DNA of 49,625 nt, taken from positions 1 to 49,625 of the forward strand of contig ONAV01000015.1 of NCBI GenBank assembly GCA_900315925.1. Direction: 5' to 3'. Every line of letters starts with the position of its first letter. Positions within the stretch are counted from its first letter, which is position 1. Origin of the DNA: an uncultured Selenomonadales bacterium (GTDB taxonomy: Bacteria > Bacillota > Negativicutes > Acidaminococcales > Acidaminococcaceae). Under the pieces are notes generated by a model. That model was not told where the DNA came from. It did no database searches and saw nothing but the letters and a program-made list of their open reading frames with translations. The translations under genes and the position numbers were made by a program. Shown in pieces: positions 1 through 10,404 of this stretch.

Positions 1-1193
1 ATCAGGAACCCGACGGCCAGGGACAGACCCATGAGAGACATGTTATTCAGGGTAAAGCCCATAATGTCCATGAGGAAAAACGTTGCAATAATGGATGTAG
101 GAATCGCCAGGCCGCCAATGATGGTTGCCCGCAGGTCGCCCAGGAACATATAGGTGATGAGAAGAGCCAGGAACCCGCCAAAGAGGATCGTGTTCCACAC
201 GTCGGCCACGTTCTCGCGGATGTACCGGCTTTGATCCCGGACGATGTACATCTTAATATCCGGGGGCAGGTCATGCTCCATGATCTTTTCCAATTCTTTG
301 TTGACCACGTCAATGACCTGCACCGTATTGGTACGGCTCTGCTTGCGGATAGCCAGCATCACGGAAGGAACCCCGTTGGTACGGGAATAGGACTCCGCGT
401 CTTCCCAGTCGTCTTCCACGTCGGCAATTTCCGTGAGACGGATGGCCTTCCCGTCTTTGTTGGCCACAATGATCTGTTTAAAGTCGTCCACCGTATTCAG
501 CTTGCCGATGGTACGCACGGTAATCGTATTGTTGTTATCCCGGACCTTGCCGCCAGGCGTGTTGATGTTAGCATTGTTTACCTTGGTCAGTACCGTCTGG
601 AAAGAAATACCGTACTGCTTCAGCTTTTCTGATTTCACGTGAACCTTGATTGCACGGTCCGCGGCGCCGTACACCGATACATCGGCCACGCCTTCCAACA
701 TCTGCAGTCCGTCAATGACCACGTCGTTCAGAATGCGGCGGACTTCTCCCGGGCTCCGCTTATCAGACGAAAAAGCATAGGTCGCAATCGCCTGAGAAGC
801 CATGTCAAACCGCTGTACTACCGGTTCATCAATGTCATCCGGCAGGCGGCGGCGCACACCCGCAACTTTTTCACGAACCTCACTGGCCATCTGGCGGGGA
901 TCCGTACCGATTTCAAATTCCAGCACCGTCTGGGAATATCCTTCCCGGATGGTAGAGGTGATCGTCTTAATACCCGAAACCTGGCTGACGCGGTTCTCAA
1001 TGGGTTTGGTAACCAGGGTTTCCATCTCTTCCGGCGCCGTGCCTTCATAGGTTACCGTAACACCTACCATGGGCAGGTCCACGTCCGGATACAGGTCTAC
1101 GCCCAGTCCCGGATAGGAACGGATACCGAAGACGATCAGCACCAGTATGAACATGGTGGTAAAGACAGGCCGTCTTATAAATGTTTCAATCAT
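1..1193 (-). CDS. RND efflux permease, N-terminal part (runs off window)
   Basis: Inner-membrane proton/drug antiporter of the AcrB/MdtB (HAE1/HME) superfamily, which would pump substrates through a tripartite complex with the adaptor encoded just upstream. The translation opens MIETFIRRPVFTTMFILV, a typical RND first helix, followed by a porter domain with the family pattern GVDLYPDVDLP near residue 30. The last readable stretch (NNMSLMGLSLAVGFL) is the start of transmembrane helix 4, so about 397 residues of a normal ~1030-residue protein are present. Its ATG overlaps the adaptor stop codon (ATGA), so the two are translationally coupled. Substrate cannot be told from sequence. Confidence 0.93.
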   Translation of the reverse strand, partial: MIETFIRRPVFTTMFILVLIVFGIRSYPGLGVDLYPDVDLPMVGVTVTYEGTAPEEMETLVTKPIENRVSQVSGIKTITSTIREGYSQTVLEFEIGTDPRQMASEVREKVAGVRRRLPDDIDEPVVQRFDMASQAIATYAFSSDKRSPGEVRRILNDVVIDGLQMLEGVADVSVYGAADRAIKVHVKSEKLKQYGISFQTVLTKVNNANINTPGGKVRDNNNTITVRTIGKLNTVDDFKQIIVANKDGKAIRLTEIADVEDDWEDAESYSRTNGVPSVMLAIRKQSRTNTVQVIDVVNKELEKIMEHDLPPDIKMYIVRDQSRYIRENVADVWNTILFGGFLALLITYMFLGDLRATIIGGLAIPTSIIATFFLMDIMGFTLNNMSLMGLSLAVGFL

Positions 1194-2264
1194 TCTTTAT
1201 CCGTACCCTTCTCTGAAACCTTTACACTGACGCCTTCGTTCAGGCCGCCGGTGATCACATAATCCTTCTCAGAGATACCGTTCAGCACTTCCACCAAGTT
1301 CTCCCCGATGTAGCCGGTCGTCAGTATCTTTCGCACCGCCTTACCGTCCTCGATGACGTAACAGGTACGCTGGTCGTCACGCATAGAGATGGCCGTCATG
1401 GGAATGGTCAGCACGTTCTCCTTGGGTATGGCCGTGATGAGAGCCTCTGCATACATGCCGCCCCGGAGCCGGTTGTCCCGGTTATCCACCACCACTTCCG
1501 CTTCAAAGGTACGGGACGGTTTCACCGCCACCGGACTGATCCGAACGATGTAGCCATCCACATTCTTGTTTTCTCCGCTCATTGAGGGAATGGTGAATTC
1601 CACTTTACCGCCTACCGCCACGCTGTTCACATATCCTTCCGGAATATCAATCTTGGCGGACAGCGTGGAAATATCCGCAATATTGAAAAGGGCCGTACCC
1701 ACTTTGGCATAATACCCTTCCTGGAAATACCGTTTCTGGATTACGCCGGCCCGGGGCGTGGTCACCGTTGTGCCGCCCAGATCCGATTCCGCCGCAGTCA
1801 GAACGCCTTTTGCCGCATCCAACTTGCCTCTGGCGTTTTCCAGGGCAAAACTCATATTGTCCAGGGCTTCTTTGGACACTGCCATAATTGGTCTTGGCGT
1901 CCAGGTAAGCTCCTCTGGCATTCATCAGCTTCGCCGCCGTATCCACCTGCTCCAGCACCACCAGGGCCTGGCCGGCATTCACAGCCTGACCTTCCTCTAC
2001 CAGCACCTTCTCAACACGGCCGTCAACCTTTGCGGCCACATCAGCCTGCCAGATTGGATCCAGGGAACCGGAGAAACGGAACTTCGGCACGATGGTCTGC
2101 CGTTTCGGATACGCGGCCATAATGACGGCCGTGCGTCCCTGACTGCTCTTTTTTGCCTGCTCATTCCGGGCCATAATATTCGATATAACACGGAATGCCA
2201 CGACTCCCAAAATGATGACTACCCCAATGATGAGAATTCGTAGTCTCTTGTCCTGAAAATTCAT
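1190..2264 (-). pseudogene. RND periplasmic adaptor (MFP/HlyD family), frameshifted
   Basis: Membrane fusion protein linking the RND pump to an outer-membrane channel. The first frame gives an N-terminal membrane anchor (RILIIGVVIILGVVAF) and the first lipoyl half (VEEGQAVNAGQALVVLEQVD), ending at AKTNYGSV. The second frame resumes SKEALDNMSFALENARG, then the second lipoyl half (TPRAGVIQKRYFQEG) and the beta-barrel/MP domains to the stop at 1190. The switch lies near 1876-1889. The alpha-hairpin there is shorter than in relatives, so a few residues plus one or two bases appear to be missing. The ATG at 2264 is preferred over an upstream GTG at 2285. Either a real pseudogene or a sequence error; see the finding on four similar lesions. 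Confidence 0.85.
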
Positions 2265-2311
2265 GATGACGCCTGCTTTCTTCACCCTGCCAGCTGTGTT
2301 TCACGCTGCAT

Positions 2312-2956
2312 TTATTTTTTGCAATAATGTACACAAACTCTGCCGCTGACAGACAGCGCAGCCTCTCTCCCGGTTCCGGGGATGACGCTGTCCGTTTCTT
2401 TTTCACCGGACTTGCGGATCCGCAACATATTTATTCGTGTACAGGGTCCCTGGGTCTCTATGTCACTAAAAAAACGAATCAAATCCTGCCAGGTTCCATA
2501 AAACTCTGCTTCCCACTGAAACACGCCCATGTTGTTCCCTGTTTTGGTTTTGTCAGAAGCAGAAGAACCATTCCCTATCTGTTTACATCGTTGAACCGTT
2601 ATGCCATGCAGACCGGCCAGACGGTAAATCCGCTGCACTTCTTCCTCTGGATTTATGTGTTCCGGCACCTGTTCCTGCAGCGCTTGCAGAACATCCTGCT
2701 GTTCCGCCGTCCTTTGCTCATCGGTTTGCTTTTTCGCAAACTCACGATACAGAACAAGCTCCTTTTGCCTGAAATTTGTCTGCTCAGCCATCTGGCGCAC
2801 ACAATTCTCCAACGGACCGGCAATTCCCGTTACCGTACCGGTCAAGAGAATCACGGAAAGCAACAGCCAACAGGCATTTTTGCTGTTTTCAGTCATACTC
2901 TTCGTAAGAGAAAACAATTTTTGAGTTTTCATCAGAGACAACAGCGGTTGTTTCAT
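2312..2956 (-). CDS. PilO-like type IV pilus assembly protein
   Basis: Small bitopic protein of 214 residues: a cytoplasmic N-terminus of about 30 residues, one membrane span (ACWLLLSVILLTGTVTGIAG), a coiled-coil segment rich in E and Q, then a ferredoxin-like C-terminal domain. The pattern (GTWQDLIRFFSDIETQG) resembles the PilO/GspM 'Y..l..fl..le....' core. It would form the inner-membrane alignment complex with the PilN-like partner encoded directly upstream, whose stop overlaps its start (ATGA). Identification rests on topology and neighbourhood more than on strong motifs. Confidence 0.7.
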   Translation of the reverse strand: MKQPLLSLMKTQKLFSLTKSMTENSKNACWLLLSVILLTGTVTGIAGPLENCVRQMAEQTNFRQKELVLYREFAKKQTDEQRTAEQQDVLQALQEQVPEHINPEEEVQRIYRLAGLHGITVQRCKQIGNGSSASDKTKTGNNMGVFQWEAEFYGTWQDLIRFFSDIETQGPCTRINMLRIRKSGEKETDSVIPGTGREAALSVSGRVCVHYCKK

Positions 2957-4107
2957 GGCCTTGCCTCCTTCCGTTCCGAAGCAAGTTCCGCCAGCAAAAC
3001 AAAGGAAACGACTTGTTTGCTGTTATCCCCTCTGCTATTTATAACCATTCGTTTGGTTCCGCTATCCACAAGCCGAACCTTGGAAAATAACCCGGACTGT
3101 TCCAGATTTTCCAGAAACTCCGAAACCCGGGCCAGCTTTATCGCGCAACCTTTCAATTCCAGACAGCCTGCCGGTGCGTGTTTCTGTTGCAATTCTTCCA
3201 GCCAGCACCCCTCCGGAATCGTACTTCCTATCGCACGAAGCACCGGAGCCCACACCGGTTCCGTCTGGTTGATGCGCTGCAGCTTCTCCTGATACTGCCG
3301 GATTTGATACTCTGCTTTTTTACTGTCCGCATATGCGGATTTAACAGACTGATACGGAGCAAGCTGCCACTCCGCTTCCAGCCAGGCACTTCTCGTCCGC
3401 TGCCAGCTGATACCGCCCTGCACTGCCAAAGCCACTGACAGGAGAAGGCACACTACCGTCGCTGTCTGATACCCCCGCTTCACTATCACTTCTTTCCCAG
3501 AAGCGACCGGAAGCAGATTTATCTGCAGCATAGCCTTTCCCGGTTCCATTGCGGTAATGCCTTCAAGCTTCGTCCGTAAAAAACCTGCCAACTGCTGCAA
3601 CGTTTCAATTTTTTCCAACGATATTGCTACCAGCAAAAATGTCTGTAACGCGGCATCCTCTGTTTCCTGCCACTTTGCAGAAAAATCTGCAGCAACGGAT
3701 ACCTGATAATTCTGAATGATTCCATAATCCTTCGAATGCGGCTCAGTCGTCAGGACCGCGTGGTAAGTACCCGGCTCAAAAGGAACATACTGACTTCCTT
3801 CCCAACGAACCCAGTTCTGTTGTTCCTGCGCTGTCATAACAGGAAGTTTGACAGTCTGCAGATAAACCTGCCCAAAATCCAGCACAATCCTGCATCGCCT
3901 GATACGAATCTTTTCTTCCTGCAAAATTGCCAGCAACCAGCCAGCCATTTCTTCTGTGTGGTTCAGATAATTGTAATCCTGAAACGTTTTGGGAAACTCA
4001 TACTTCACAGAGTTTTTTCCCTGACAAATCGTAACAGAATCTCCCGTGATCATCAGTGTGACCAGTTCTCCAAAAAGAATATCATTAAAATGTTTTATGA
4101 TTTTCAT
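2953..4107 (-). CDS. PilM/PilN-like pilus assembly protein
   Basis: 384 residues from the ATG at 4107, which has GGAGG 11 bases upstream. The first ~210 residues look like a degenerate PilM-type actin-fold domain (GDSVTICQGKNSVKYEF, then FGQVYLQTVKLPVMTAQEQQ). A single membrane span (TVVCLLLSVALAVQGG) follows near residue 225, then a periplasmic PilN-like domain ending LENLEQSGLFSKVRLVDSG. The gene thus seems to join the cytoplasmic PilM role and the bitopic PilN role in one chain. It lies between the prepilin peptidase (17-base gap) and the PilO-like gene (4-base overlap). No pilin or ATPase gene is in the window. Confidence 0.7.
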   Translation of the reverse strand: MKIIKHFNDILFGELVTLMITGDSVTICQGKNSVKYEFPKTFQDYNYLNHTEEMAGWLLAILQEEKIRIRRCRIVLDFGQVYLQTVKLPVMTAQEQQNWVRWEGSQYVPFEPGTYHAVLTTEPHSKDYGIIQNYQVSVAADFSAKWQETEDAALQTFLLVAISLEKIETLQQLAGFLRTKLEGITAMEPGKAMLQINLLPVASGKEVIVKRGYQTATVVCLLLSVALAVQGGISWQRTRSAWLEAEWQLAPYQSVKSAYADSKKAEYQIRQYQEKLQRINQTEPVWAPVLRAIGSTIPEGCWLEELQQKHAPAGCLELKGCAIKLARVSEFLENLEQSGLFSKVRLVDSGTKRMVINSRGDNSKQVVSFVLLAELASERKEARP

Positions 4108-4124
4108 CCTGATACAGCCTCCGT

Positions 4125-4601
4125 TCACAAAAACAAAGACCAGTACCAGTCAAGGATACGGGAAGAAAAGAAGAAACTCAGGACAGCCCCGGCACAAAGA
4201 CAGGGACCGAAGGGAAGCCTGGTTTTCCGGTCCGCTTTATGCATGACACAAAGAAATAACGCAACCGCCCCGCCCAGAAAGAAAGCCAGGTACAGATTGA
4301 CCACTATGCCCGGAAAACCGGTCCAGATTCCCAGAACGCCGGCAAATTTAACATCGCCCAGCCCCATTCCGCCCCGGCTCATAATATAAATCAGTCCAAG
4401 AAGACCGCTACCGGTCACGGCGCCCAACAGAGACTCGCTCCAAGTATTGCCGAAGATTCCGGTATATATTAGTCCGGCGGACAGTAACAAAATCAGAACT
4501 TCGTCCAGAATAATCTTCCGCCTGAAATCAATGTAAGCCACTGTTAACAGGCCGAAAATAAATAACAAAACTAAAAAATAACTTAACATGTTCATTTTCA
4601 C
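4125..4601 (-). CDS. Prepilin peptidase, catalytic (A24) domain only
   Basis: Membrane aspartyl protease that cleaves type IV prepilin leaders. Both catalytic aspartate motifs are visible: AYIDFRRKIILDE near the N-terminus and the diagnostic GLGDVKF in the middle. There are five to six hydrophobic helices. The N-terminal methyltransferase domain of classical PilD is absent, as in several Firmicute homologues. A GTG start at 4601 lies 5 bases after AAGGAG; an in-frame ATG at 4595 is the alternative. It is the first gene of the pilus operon. The region upstream of the start repeats one found before the Rpn nuclease gene at 40.2 kb. Confidence 0.88.
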   Translation of the reverse strand: MKMNMLSYFLVLLFIFGLLTVAYIDFRRKIILDEVLILLLSAGLIYTGIFGNTWSESLLGAVTGSGLLGLIYIMSRGGMGLGDVKFAGVLGIWTGFPGIVVNLYLAFFLGGAVALFLCVMHKADRKTRLPFGPCLCAGAVLSFFFSSRILDWYWSLFL

Positions 4602-4628
4602 GGAAACTCCTTTGACAAGAAATATTTC

Positions 4629-4664
4629 ATTCCTGAACATTGCCGTGAAAAGAATATCTGGCTC
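4629..4664. repeat. Dispersed leader repeat, copy 1
   Basis: A 36-base segment ending in GAATATCTGGCTC on the plus strand, upstream of the prepilin peptidase start. It matches 40238-40273, upstream of the Rpn-family nuclease, with 3 mismatches. Both copies are followed on the minus strand by an AAAGGAGTTTC ribosome binding site. Function unknown; it may be shared 5' untranslated sequence or a relic of duplicated Rpn-type genes. Confidence 0.75.
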
Positions 4665-4791
4665 CGTGCGAAACCGTTGCCGTTTTTTTTGCGGCAAACT
4701 GGCATACGCATACATAGTAATTATATCACTGAATTAGCAATAGTGTATAGATTCATTTTCAATAAGAGGACAATTTTACCAAATATTTCAC

Positions 4792-4824
4792 AAAAAAACG
4801 TGGCAACCCATATAAGTTGCCACG
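4792..4824 (-). terminator. Rho-independent terminator
   Basis: A perfect 9-bp stem CGTGGCAAC/GTTGCCACG with an 8-base loop, followed on the minus strand by seven T. It lies about 165 bases past the PEP synthase stop and is probably its terminator. The rest of 4716-4989 shows no gene. Confidence 0.85.
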
Positions 4825-4989
4825 TAATGCGTTACAAATACGTTTTACTTTTTATAAACCGGTTCCCAGAAAACTTCCTGTACAACGTTTATCGTTCGTC
4901 AGCATTCCAGTTTTCCGATTCCTATACAAACTTTTACTGAACGTGACCGGTGCAAGTCTTCCGGTTCTTTTATATCATCCTGATTCAAA

Positions 4990-7258
4990 TTACCAATCCA
5001 GATCTTCCGCTTCCTGACGGCCTCTGCCGGTTAAGGAATCCAACAGGATACGCTGTTCGATGTGAGCCGCCAGTTTCTTTGTGAACTTAACGGTATCCGG
5101 GTTGACGGACATGCTGTCGATACCGCTCTTGATCAGGAATTCGCAGAATTCCGGATATACGGACGGAGCCTGGCCGCAGATGGAAACCGTCTTGCCGGCT
5201 TTGTGAGCCACTTCAATCAGATGACGGACCGCACGGCGGACTGCCAGATTGCGTTCGTCATAAATGTGGGAGACGGTATCGTTATCACGGTCACAGCCCA
5301 GGATCAGCATGGTCAGGTCATTGGAACCGATGGAATACCCGTCCACAAATTCATTGAACTGATCCGCCAGAATAATGTTGGACGGAATCTCAGCCATCAG
5401 CCAGACCTTAAAGTCTTTGCCCCGGGCCAGCCCCTGTTCTGCCATAATGCCGGTAACCTTGCGGGCTTCGTCAATATTGCGGCAGAACGGAATCATCACG
5501 TTCAGGTTCTTCAGGCCAAACTCTTCGCGAACTTTCCGCACAGCCTGGCATTCCAGTTTAAATGCTTCAATATATTTCGGATCATAGTAACGGGATGCGC
5601 CGCGCCAGCCTAACAACGCAGACGGTTCATAAGGTTCAAACTCGTCGCCGCCTTTCAGGTCGCGGTACTCGCTGGATTTGAAATCACTGAAACGCAGGGT
5701 TACCGGGCGGGGAGCCATAGCCTGGCACACCTGGCGAATTCCTTCGGCCAGCTGATTCACCACTTTTTCCGGATGACCGGTCTTGATCAGATACAGCGGA
5801 TGTTCATGGATGTAAGTCGTCCAGATAAATTCTTCACGCATCAGGCCGATGCCGTCGCAAGGCAGGGACGCATATTTTTCCGCCAGTTCCGGATCGCCCA
5901 GGTTCATATAAATCTTGGTGCCGGTGGGCGGGAAGAATTCCGCCGTTACGGTTGCGCCGGCAACAGCAGGCGCCCCGGCAGCCGGTTTTGCCTCTTCCAG
6001 GATACCTTCATATACAACGCCGTGGGTCGCGTCAACGGTAATATCCGCACCGTTCGCAATAGAAGCCGTAGCAGCAGCGCCCCGGCTCTTGCAGCCAACA
6101 ATACAGGGAATCCCCAGTTCGCGGCTGACAATGGAAGCGTGGATCCAGAATGACATGCGCTTTGCCGGAAACCTGTCCGGGACTTGCCGGCGCACCCTTT
6201 ACGATAACTTTCCTGTCCGTAGTAACCGCTCCCTTCTCTTCTGTTTTGGCAGTTTCTTTTGCTTTACGGCGGCTCCATACGGTTTCCGGACGGGCCTGCA
6301 GGATCCAGATCTTGCCGTCCCGTTCGTCAATGCCCCATTCCATATCCATATAGCAACCATAATGTTTTTCAATCTTGATTGCGTAGCCGGCCAGTTCTTT
6401 GATTTGTTCGTCCGTCAGCTTCTGACCTTCCCCTTCCGCTTTCGGTACGGGAACTTCTTCCACGTCTCCGCCGGGTTTGCGGATCAGTTTGACTTCCTGA
6501 GGATTTACCGTTTTTTCCAGAATTTCCAGTTTATCTTTGGAAACCAGATAATCATCCGGGGTCACAGTGCCCTGAACCACATATTCGCCAAGGCCATAAG
6601 CACCTTCGATCAAAACGTTCTTATCATCGCCGTCCGCTACGTTTACCGTGAACATAACGCCGGCCGCTTTCGAGTACACCATCATCTGGATAACCGCAGA
6701 CAGCGCAACGTCCAAATGGTCGAAGCCCTGTTTTTCACGATAATACACCGCGCGGTCGGTAAAGCAGGATGCGTAGCATTCTTTTACCTTCTGGATAATC
6801 ATCTTGGCGCCCTGCACATTCAGGTAGGTATCCTGCTGGCCTGCAAAACTGGCGTCGGGCAGATCTTCCGCAGTCGCGCTGGACCGTACGGCTACGTAAG
6901 GATCTTTTTCGCCGACTTTCTTCCCCAGTTCTTTATACGCTTTGGTGATAGCCGCCTGCAGATCTTTGGGCATCTCTTCGTCCATGATGGCCTTGCGCAG
7001 TTTAGCGCTGATATCCCGCAGCTGCGCCGTATTCTCCACGTCCGTAATCTGTCCGATCAGCGCGGCCATTTTTTCTTTCAGGCCGGTCGCCTCAATAAAG
7101 TAACGATACGCATAAGCAGTGGTCGCATATCCGTAAGGCACGGGAACGTCCGTCTTCGCCGTCATTTCTCCCAGCGAAGAAGATTTTCCGCCGACAATTG
7201 CCACATCCTTGCGTTCCATCTGCTCAAACCACAACAAATACTCTTTTTCTTTCTCCAT
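4990..7258 (-). pseudogene. ppsA: Phosphoenolpyruvate synthase, interrupted by internal deletion
   Basis: PEP synthase converts pyruvate plus ATP to PEP, AMP and phosphate in gluconeogenesis. The N-terminal ATP-grasp part is intact (IVGGKSSSLGEMT at the start, RSSATAEDLPDASFAGQQDT, ILQARPETVWS). The C-terminal TIM barrel is also intact (LRFSDFKSSEYRDLKGG, PFCRNIDEA, GSNDLTMLILGCDRD, ICGQAPS). The swivel domain is broken at about 6142-6149. Frame 1 reads SPGQVSGKAHVI, then leaves frame. Frame 2 resumes at the catalytic-histidine segment HASIVSRELGIPCIVGC. About 43 residues usual for E. coli PpsA between these points are absent, and the join is out of frame. ATG at 7258 has a GGAG-containing site upstream. 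As read, no active enzyme could be made. Confidence 0.9.
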
Positions 7259-7432
7259 AGTCCCTGCTCCTTTTTTAAAAATTTATGGTACACACAAAAA
7301 GAAATTATTTCCCTATAGTATATACTATACCACGCTTTCTGTAGTTATTCAAGGAAGATTCTGTGAAATTTTGCTTGTGAGAACTTCCCCAATCTTCCTG
7401 AAAGCGTCCTCTGTTATAAAGTCATCCTCTGT

Positions 7433-7509
7433 AATAAAAAACAAAAGCGCCGGCATCCTCCCTTCCCCGCAAAAAAACGACGGGGAACCCTGGGATAACA
7501 GCCGGCGCT
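7433..7509 (-). terminator. Nested-hairpin terminator after glyS
   Basis: A 9-bp outer stem AGCGCCGGC (7446-7454)/GCCGGCGCT (7501-7509) encloses a second stem TTCCCCG (7463-7469)/CGGGGAA (7481-7487). On the minus strand it is followed by TTTTGTTTTTTATT, so it should end the glyQS transcript. The rest of 7259-7617 contains no convincing gene, only two near-copies of a short 'TCATCCTCTGTAATAAA'-like phrase. Confidence 0.8.
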
Positions 7510-7617
7510 GTCTTTCATTAATTATTACTTTTTTTACGTACAGAATTTCTTCGTATGCATATTGCCAGATGAATTGTGTAACTGACGGAATCCATTGTCC
7601 CAAATGCAGTCACGGAC

Positions 7618-9577
7618 TTACATTACCAGTTTGGACAAGTCCCCTACACAGTTGACCAGGTCTTTTACCAGACACAAGAGGGACAGACGGTTATTCTTAA
7701 CATCTTCGTCTTTATCCATGACCATCACATCGTCAAAGAATTTGTTTACCGGCGCGTTCAGCTCACTCAAAATGTTCAGGGCCTTTGCATAATCACAGCG
7801 GACCGTCAGCGGGATCATATCGGTATCCAGCTTCCTGACCACAGCATACAGAGCCTTCTCCGCCTCTACCTTAAACAGGCTTTCATTCACAGGCAAAACA
7901 GTTTCCGCCTTGCTGCTGAGATTGTTCACACGAGTTGCAGCCTGAATCATATCCGCAGCTTTGTCCCCTGCGACATATTCATTCAGCGCCTGCGCGCGCA
8001 GATACAAATCGTACAGATCGTTGTTGCGTTCATCCGCCAGCACGGCATCAATCACATCATACCGGATCTTCTGTTCCAGCAGCAGATTGCGGAACCGCAG
8101 CCGGATAAACTCGATGATCTGCGTTGCCAGCTCTTTCACATCTTCCATCGGAACTTTCAGCAGCAGAATGGAAGCCCCCACAACCTTGGCCATGTCCATA
8201 TGCTTCTGGCTGTCCAGCAGGATATTGATAATGCCCAGAGCCTGACGGCGCAGCTTCAGTCTTCGGCAGGATATCACCCGCAAACCGGGGCAGGTACTGC
8301 TCAAAGATACCTTCGCAGACATCCGCTTTTTCTCCGTCCAGACGGGCATACTCCCGGCCCATGACGCCCTGCAGTTCGGTAAATTCCGTAACCATGCCGG
8401 TAACCAGGTCGCACTTGCTCAGTCTGGCCGCGCGCTTCAGATCGTCCAGCGGCACACGGCTCTGCTGTCCGAAATGAATCATCTCCACAAGCTTCTCCAG
8501 ACGCTGGCTCTTATCGTACATATTGCCCAGACCTTCCTGGAAGACAACGGTCTTGATTTTTTCTTCATAGGCTTCCAGTTTCTGTTTCCGGTCTTCGTTA
8601 AAGAAGAATTCAGCATCACTGAGACGGGCCCGCAGCACCCGTTCATTACCGTGGGTCACATTCTCCAGAAACGCCTTGCCGCCATTACGTACGGCAATAA
8701 ATTTGTTCAGCAGTTTACCGTCTTTGCCACGCACCGGGAAATAGCGCTGATGATCGCGCATGGGCGTGATGATGGCCGCTTCCGGCAGCGCCAGATATTT
8801 CTCTTCAAATTTTCCGCACAACGGCGTGGGATACTCTACCAGATAATTGACTTCTTCCAGCAGATCCGCCGCAATTTCAATCTCGCCGCCTTCTTCCCGG
8901 GCAAGTTCGGTAATCTGCTGTCGGATCATCTCCCGGCGTTTATCCTGATCTGCGATGACAAAATTCTCTTCCAAAATTTTTTCATAGTCATCCGCCACCG
9001 GAATTTCAATTTTCTTGTTGCTCAGGAAACGATGGCCCATGGTGTAACGGTCAGACTGGATATCCGTAATGGAAACAGGAACGATTTCCGTACCAAACAG
9101 CGCTACCAGCCAGTGAATGGGGCGCAGGAAACGGAAATCGAAATCCGCCCAGCGCATATGGTTGGGGAACGGAATATTGGTCAGGATCTCCTGCAACACA
9201 TGCGGTAACAGTTCCGCCGTTGCCCGGCCCTGTATGTGCTTCACAGCATAAATATAATTATCCTTTACAACTAGGTCCTTCACATCTACACCTTTGCCCC
9301 GGGCAAACCCCTGGGCTGCTTTGGTCGGCTCACCGTCTTTAAAGGCAATGTTCACGGCCGGGCCCTTAAATTCTTCCGTGCTGTCCGCCTGGGTCTCTTC
9401 CACTCCGCTGACCAACACAGCCAGACGGCGGGGCGTTCCCAGTACGGTTACATCGGCAAAGGGCACCCGGGCGTCCTGTAACTTTTTCAGCGCCAGGGTT
9501 TTTAAATCTTTTAAAATGTTCGGCATATAATTGGCCGGCAGTTCTTCCGTTCCGATTTCAAACAATAACTTCTTCAT
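7618..9577 (-). pseudogene. glyS: Glycyl-tRNA synthetase beta subunit, internal deletion
   Basis: Beta subunit of the bacterial alpha2beta2 glycyl-tRNA synthetase. The start [19 protein letters not shown] is the family signature. The body is typical ([65 protein letters not shown] in two adjacent motifs). At about 8254 the frame breaks after [11 protein letters not shown]. The following residues [14 protein letters not shown] are found in another frame and continue to the anticodon-binding C-terminus ending DLSKLVM. About 31 residues expected between the two points are missing. Its ATG overlaps the glyQ stop (TAATG). An essential gene in this state suggests either an assembly deletion or a second synthetase elsewhere. 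Confidence 0.9.
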
Positions 9578-10324
9578 TATTTGTTTCCTCCCTTCAGCAG
9601 CGGGAAGCCCATCTTTTCCCTTTGCTCCACATACGCTTTGGCACACAGACGGGCCAGCCGGCGAACACGACCGATATACGCGGCCCGCTCGCTGACGCTG
9701 ATGGCGCCCCGGCTGTCCAGCAGATTGAATGTGTGGGAGCACTTCAGAACATAATCATAAGCCGGACGGATGTTGCCTGTTTCCACGATCCGTTCCGTCA
9801 TACACATTTTCCACGCCCTGGATGTACATGGCAATCCGTTCCAGGCCGTACGTAATTTCCACGGCAACCGGTTTGATATCCAGACTGCCGACCTGCTGGA
9901 AATAGGTAAACTGGGTGATTTCCATACCGTCCAGCCAGACTTCCCAGCCCAGACCCCAGGCGCCTAACGTGGGAGATTCCCAGTTGTCTTCTACGAAACG
10001 GATGTCGTGTTCTTCCGCTTTAAATCCTAACGCGGCCAGACTCTGCAGATACAGGTCCTGAATGTTGGCCGGAGACGGTTTGATAATGACCTGATACTGA
10101 TGATGCTGGAACAGGCGATTGGGGTTGTCGCCGTAGCGTCCGTCCGCCGGGCGGCGGGAGGGTTCCACATACGCCACACGCCAGGGTTCCGGTCCCAAGA
10201 CCCGCAAAAATGTCAACGGGTTCATGGTGCCTGCGCCTTTTTCCATGTCATAGGGCTGAGCCAGAATACAGTCCTGCTCAGACCAGAACTTTTGCAGTGT
10301 TAAAACCATTTGCTGAAAATCCAT
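9577..10324 (-). pseudogene. glyQ: Glycyl-tRNA synthetase alpha subunit, internal deletion
   Basis: Catalytic alpha subunit of the alpha2beta2 GlyRS. N-terminal 176 residues are highly conserved ([77 protein letters not shown]). At about 9790-9797 the frame changes. It resumes in the second frame at [20 protein letters not shown] and runs to the normal C-terminus [12 protein letters not shown]. Roughly 46 residues, including the segment after VYD, are missing relative to B. subtilis GlyQ (about 295 aa). ATG at 10324 follows AAGGAGG. Controlled by the T-box directly upstream. Confidence 0.92.
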
Positions 10325-10404
10325 TTTTTCCTCCTTGATTATGTTACAAAGCGGGTTTGTTTATCCTGCCGCGATTATTTTGCCTGGCGCGCCGCCTGCT
10401 GCAA

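Noticed and set aside
5915-7318. 467-codon open frame on the plus strand
   Set aside because: Antisense to the conserved N-terminal half of PEP synthase; arginine/histidine-rich translation with no family match is a mirror of GC-rich codon usage.
7349-7603. 84-codon minus-strand frame between ppsA and glyS
   Set aside because: It spans the glyS terminator hairpin and contains an internal short duplication; no ribosome binding site.
1876-9797. Programmed frameshifting or translational bypassing in ppsA, glyS, glyQ
   Set aside because: Conserved residues are missing at the joins rather than extra sequence being skipped, so recoding could not restore the proteins.
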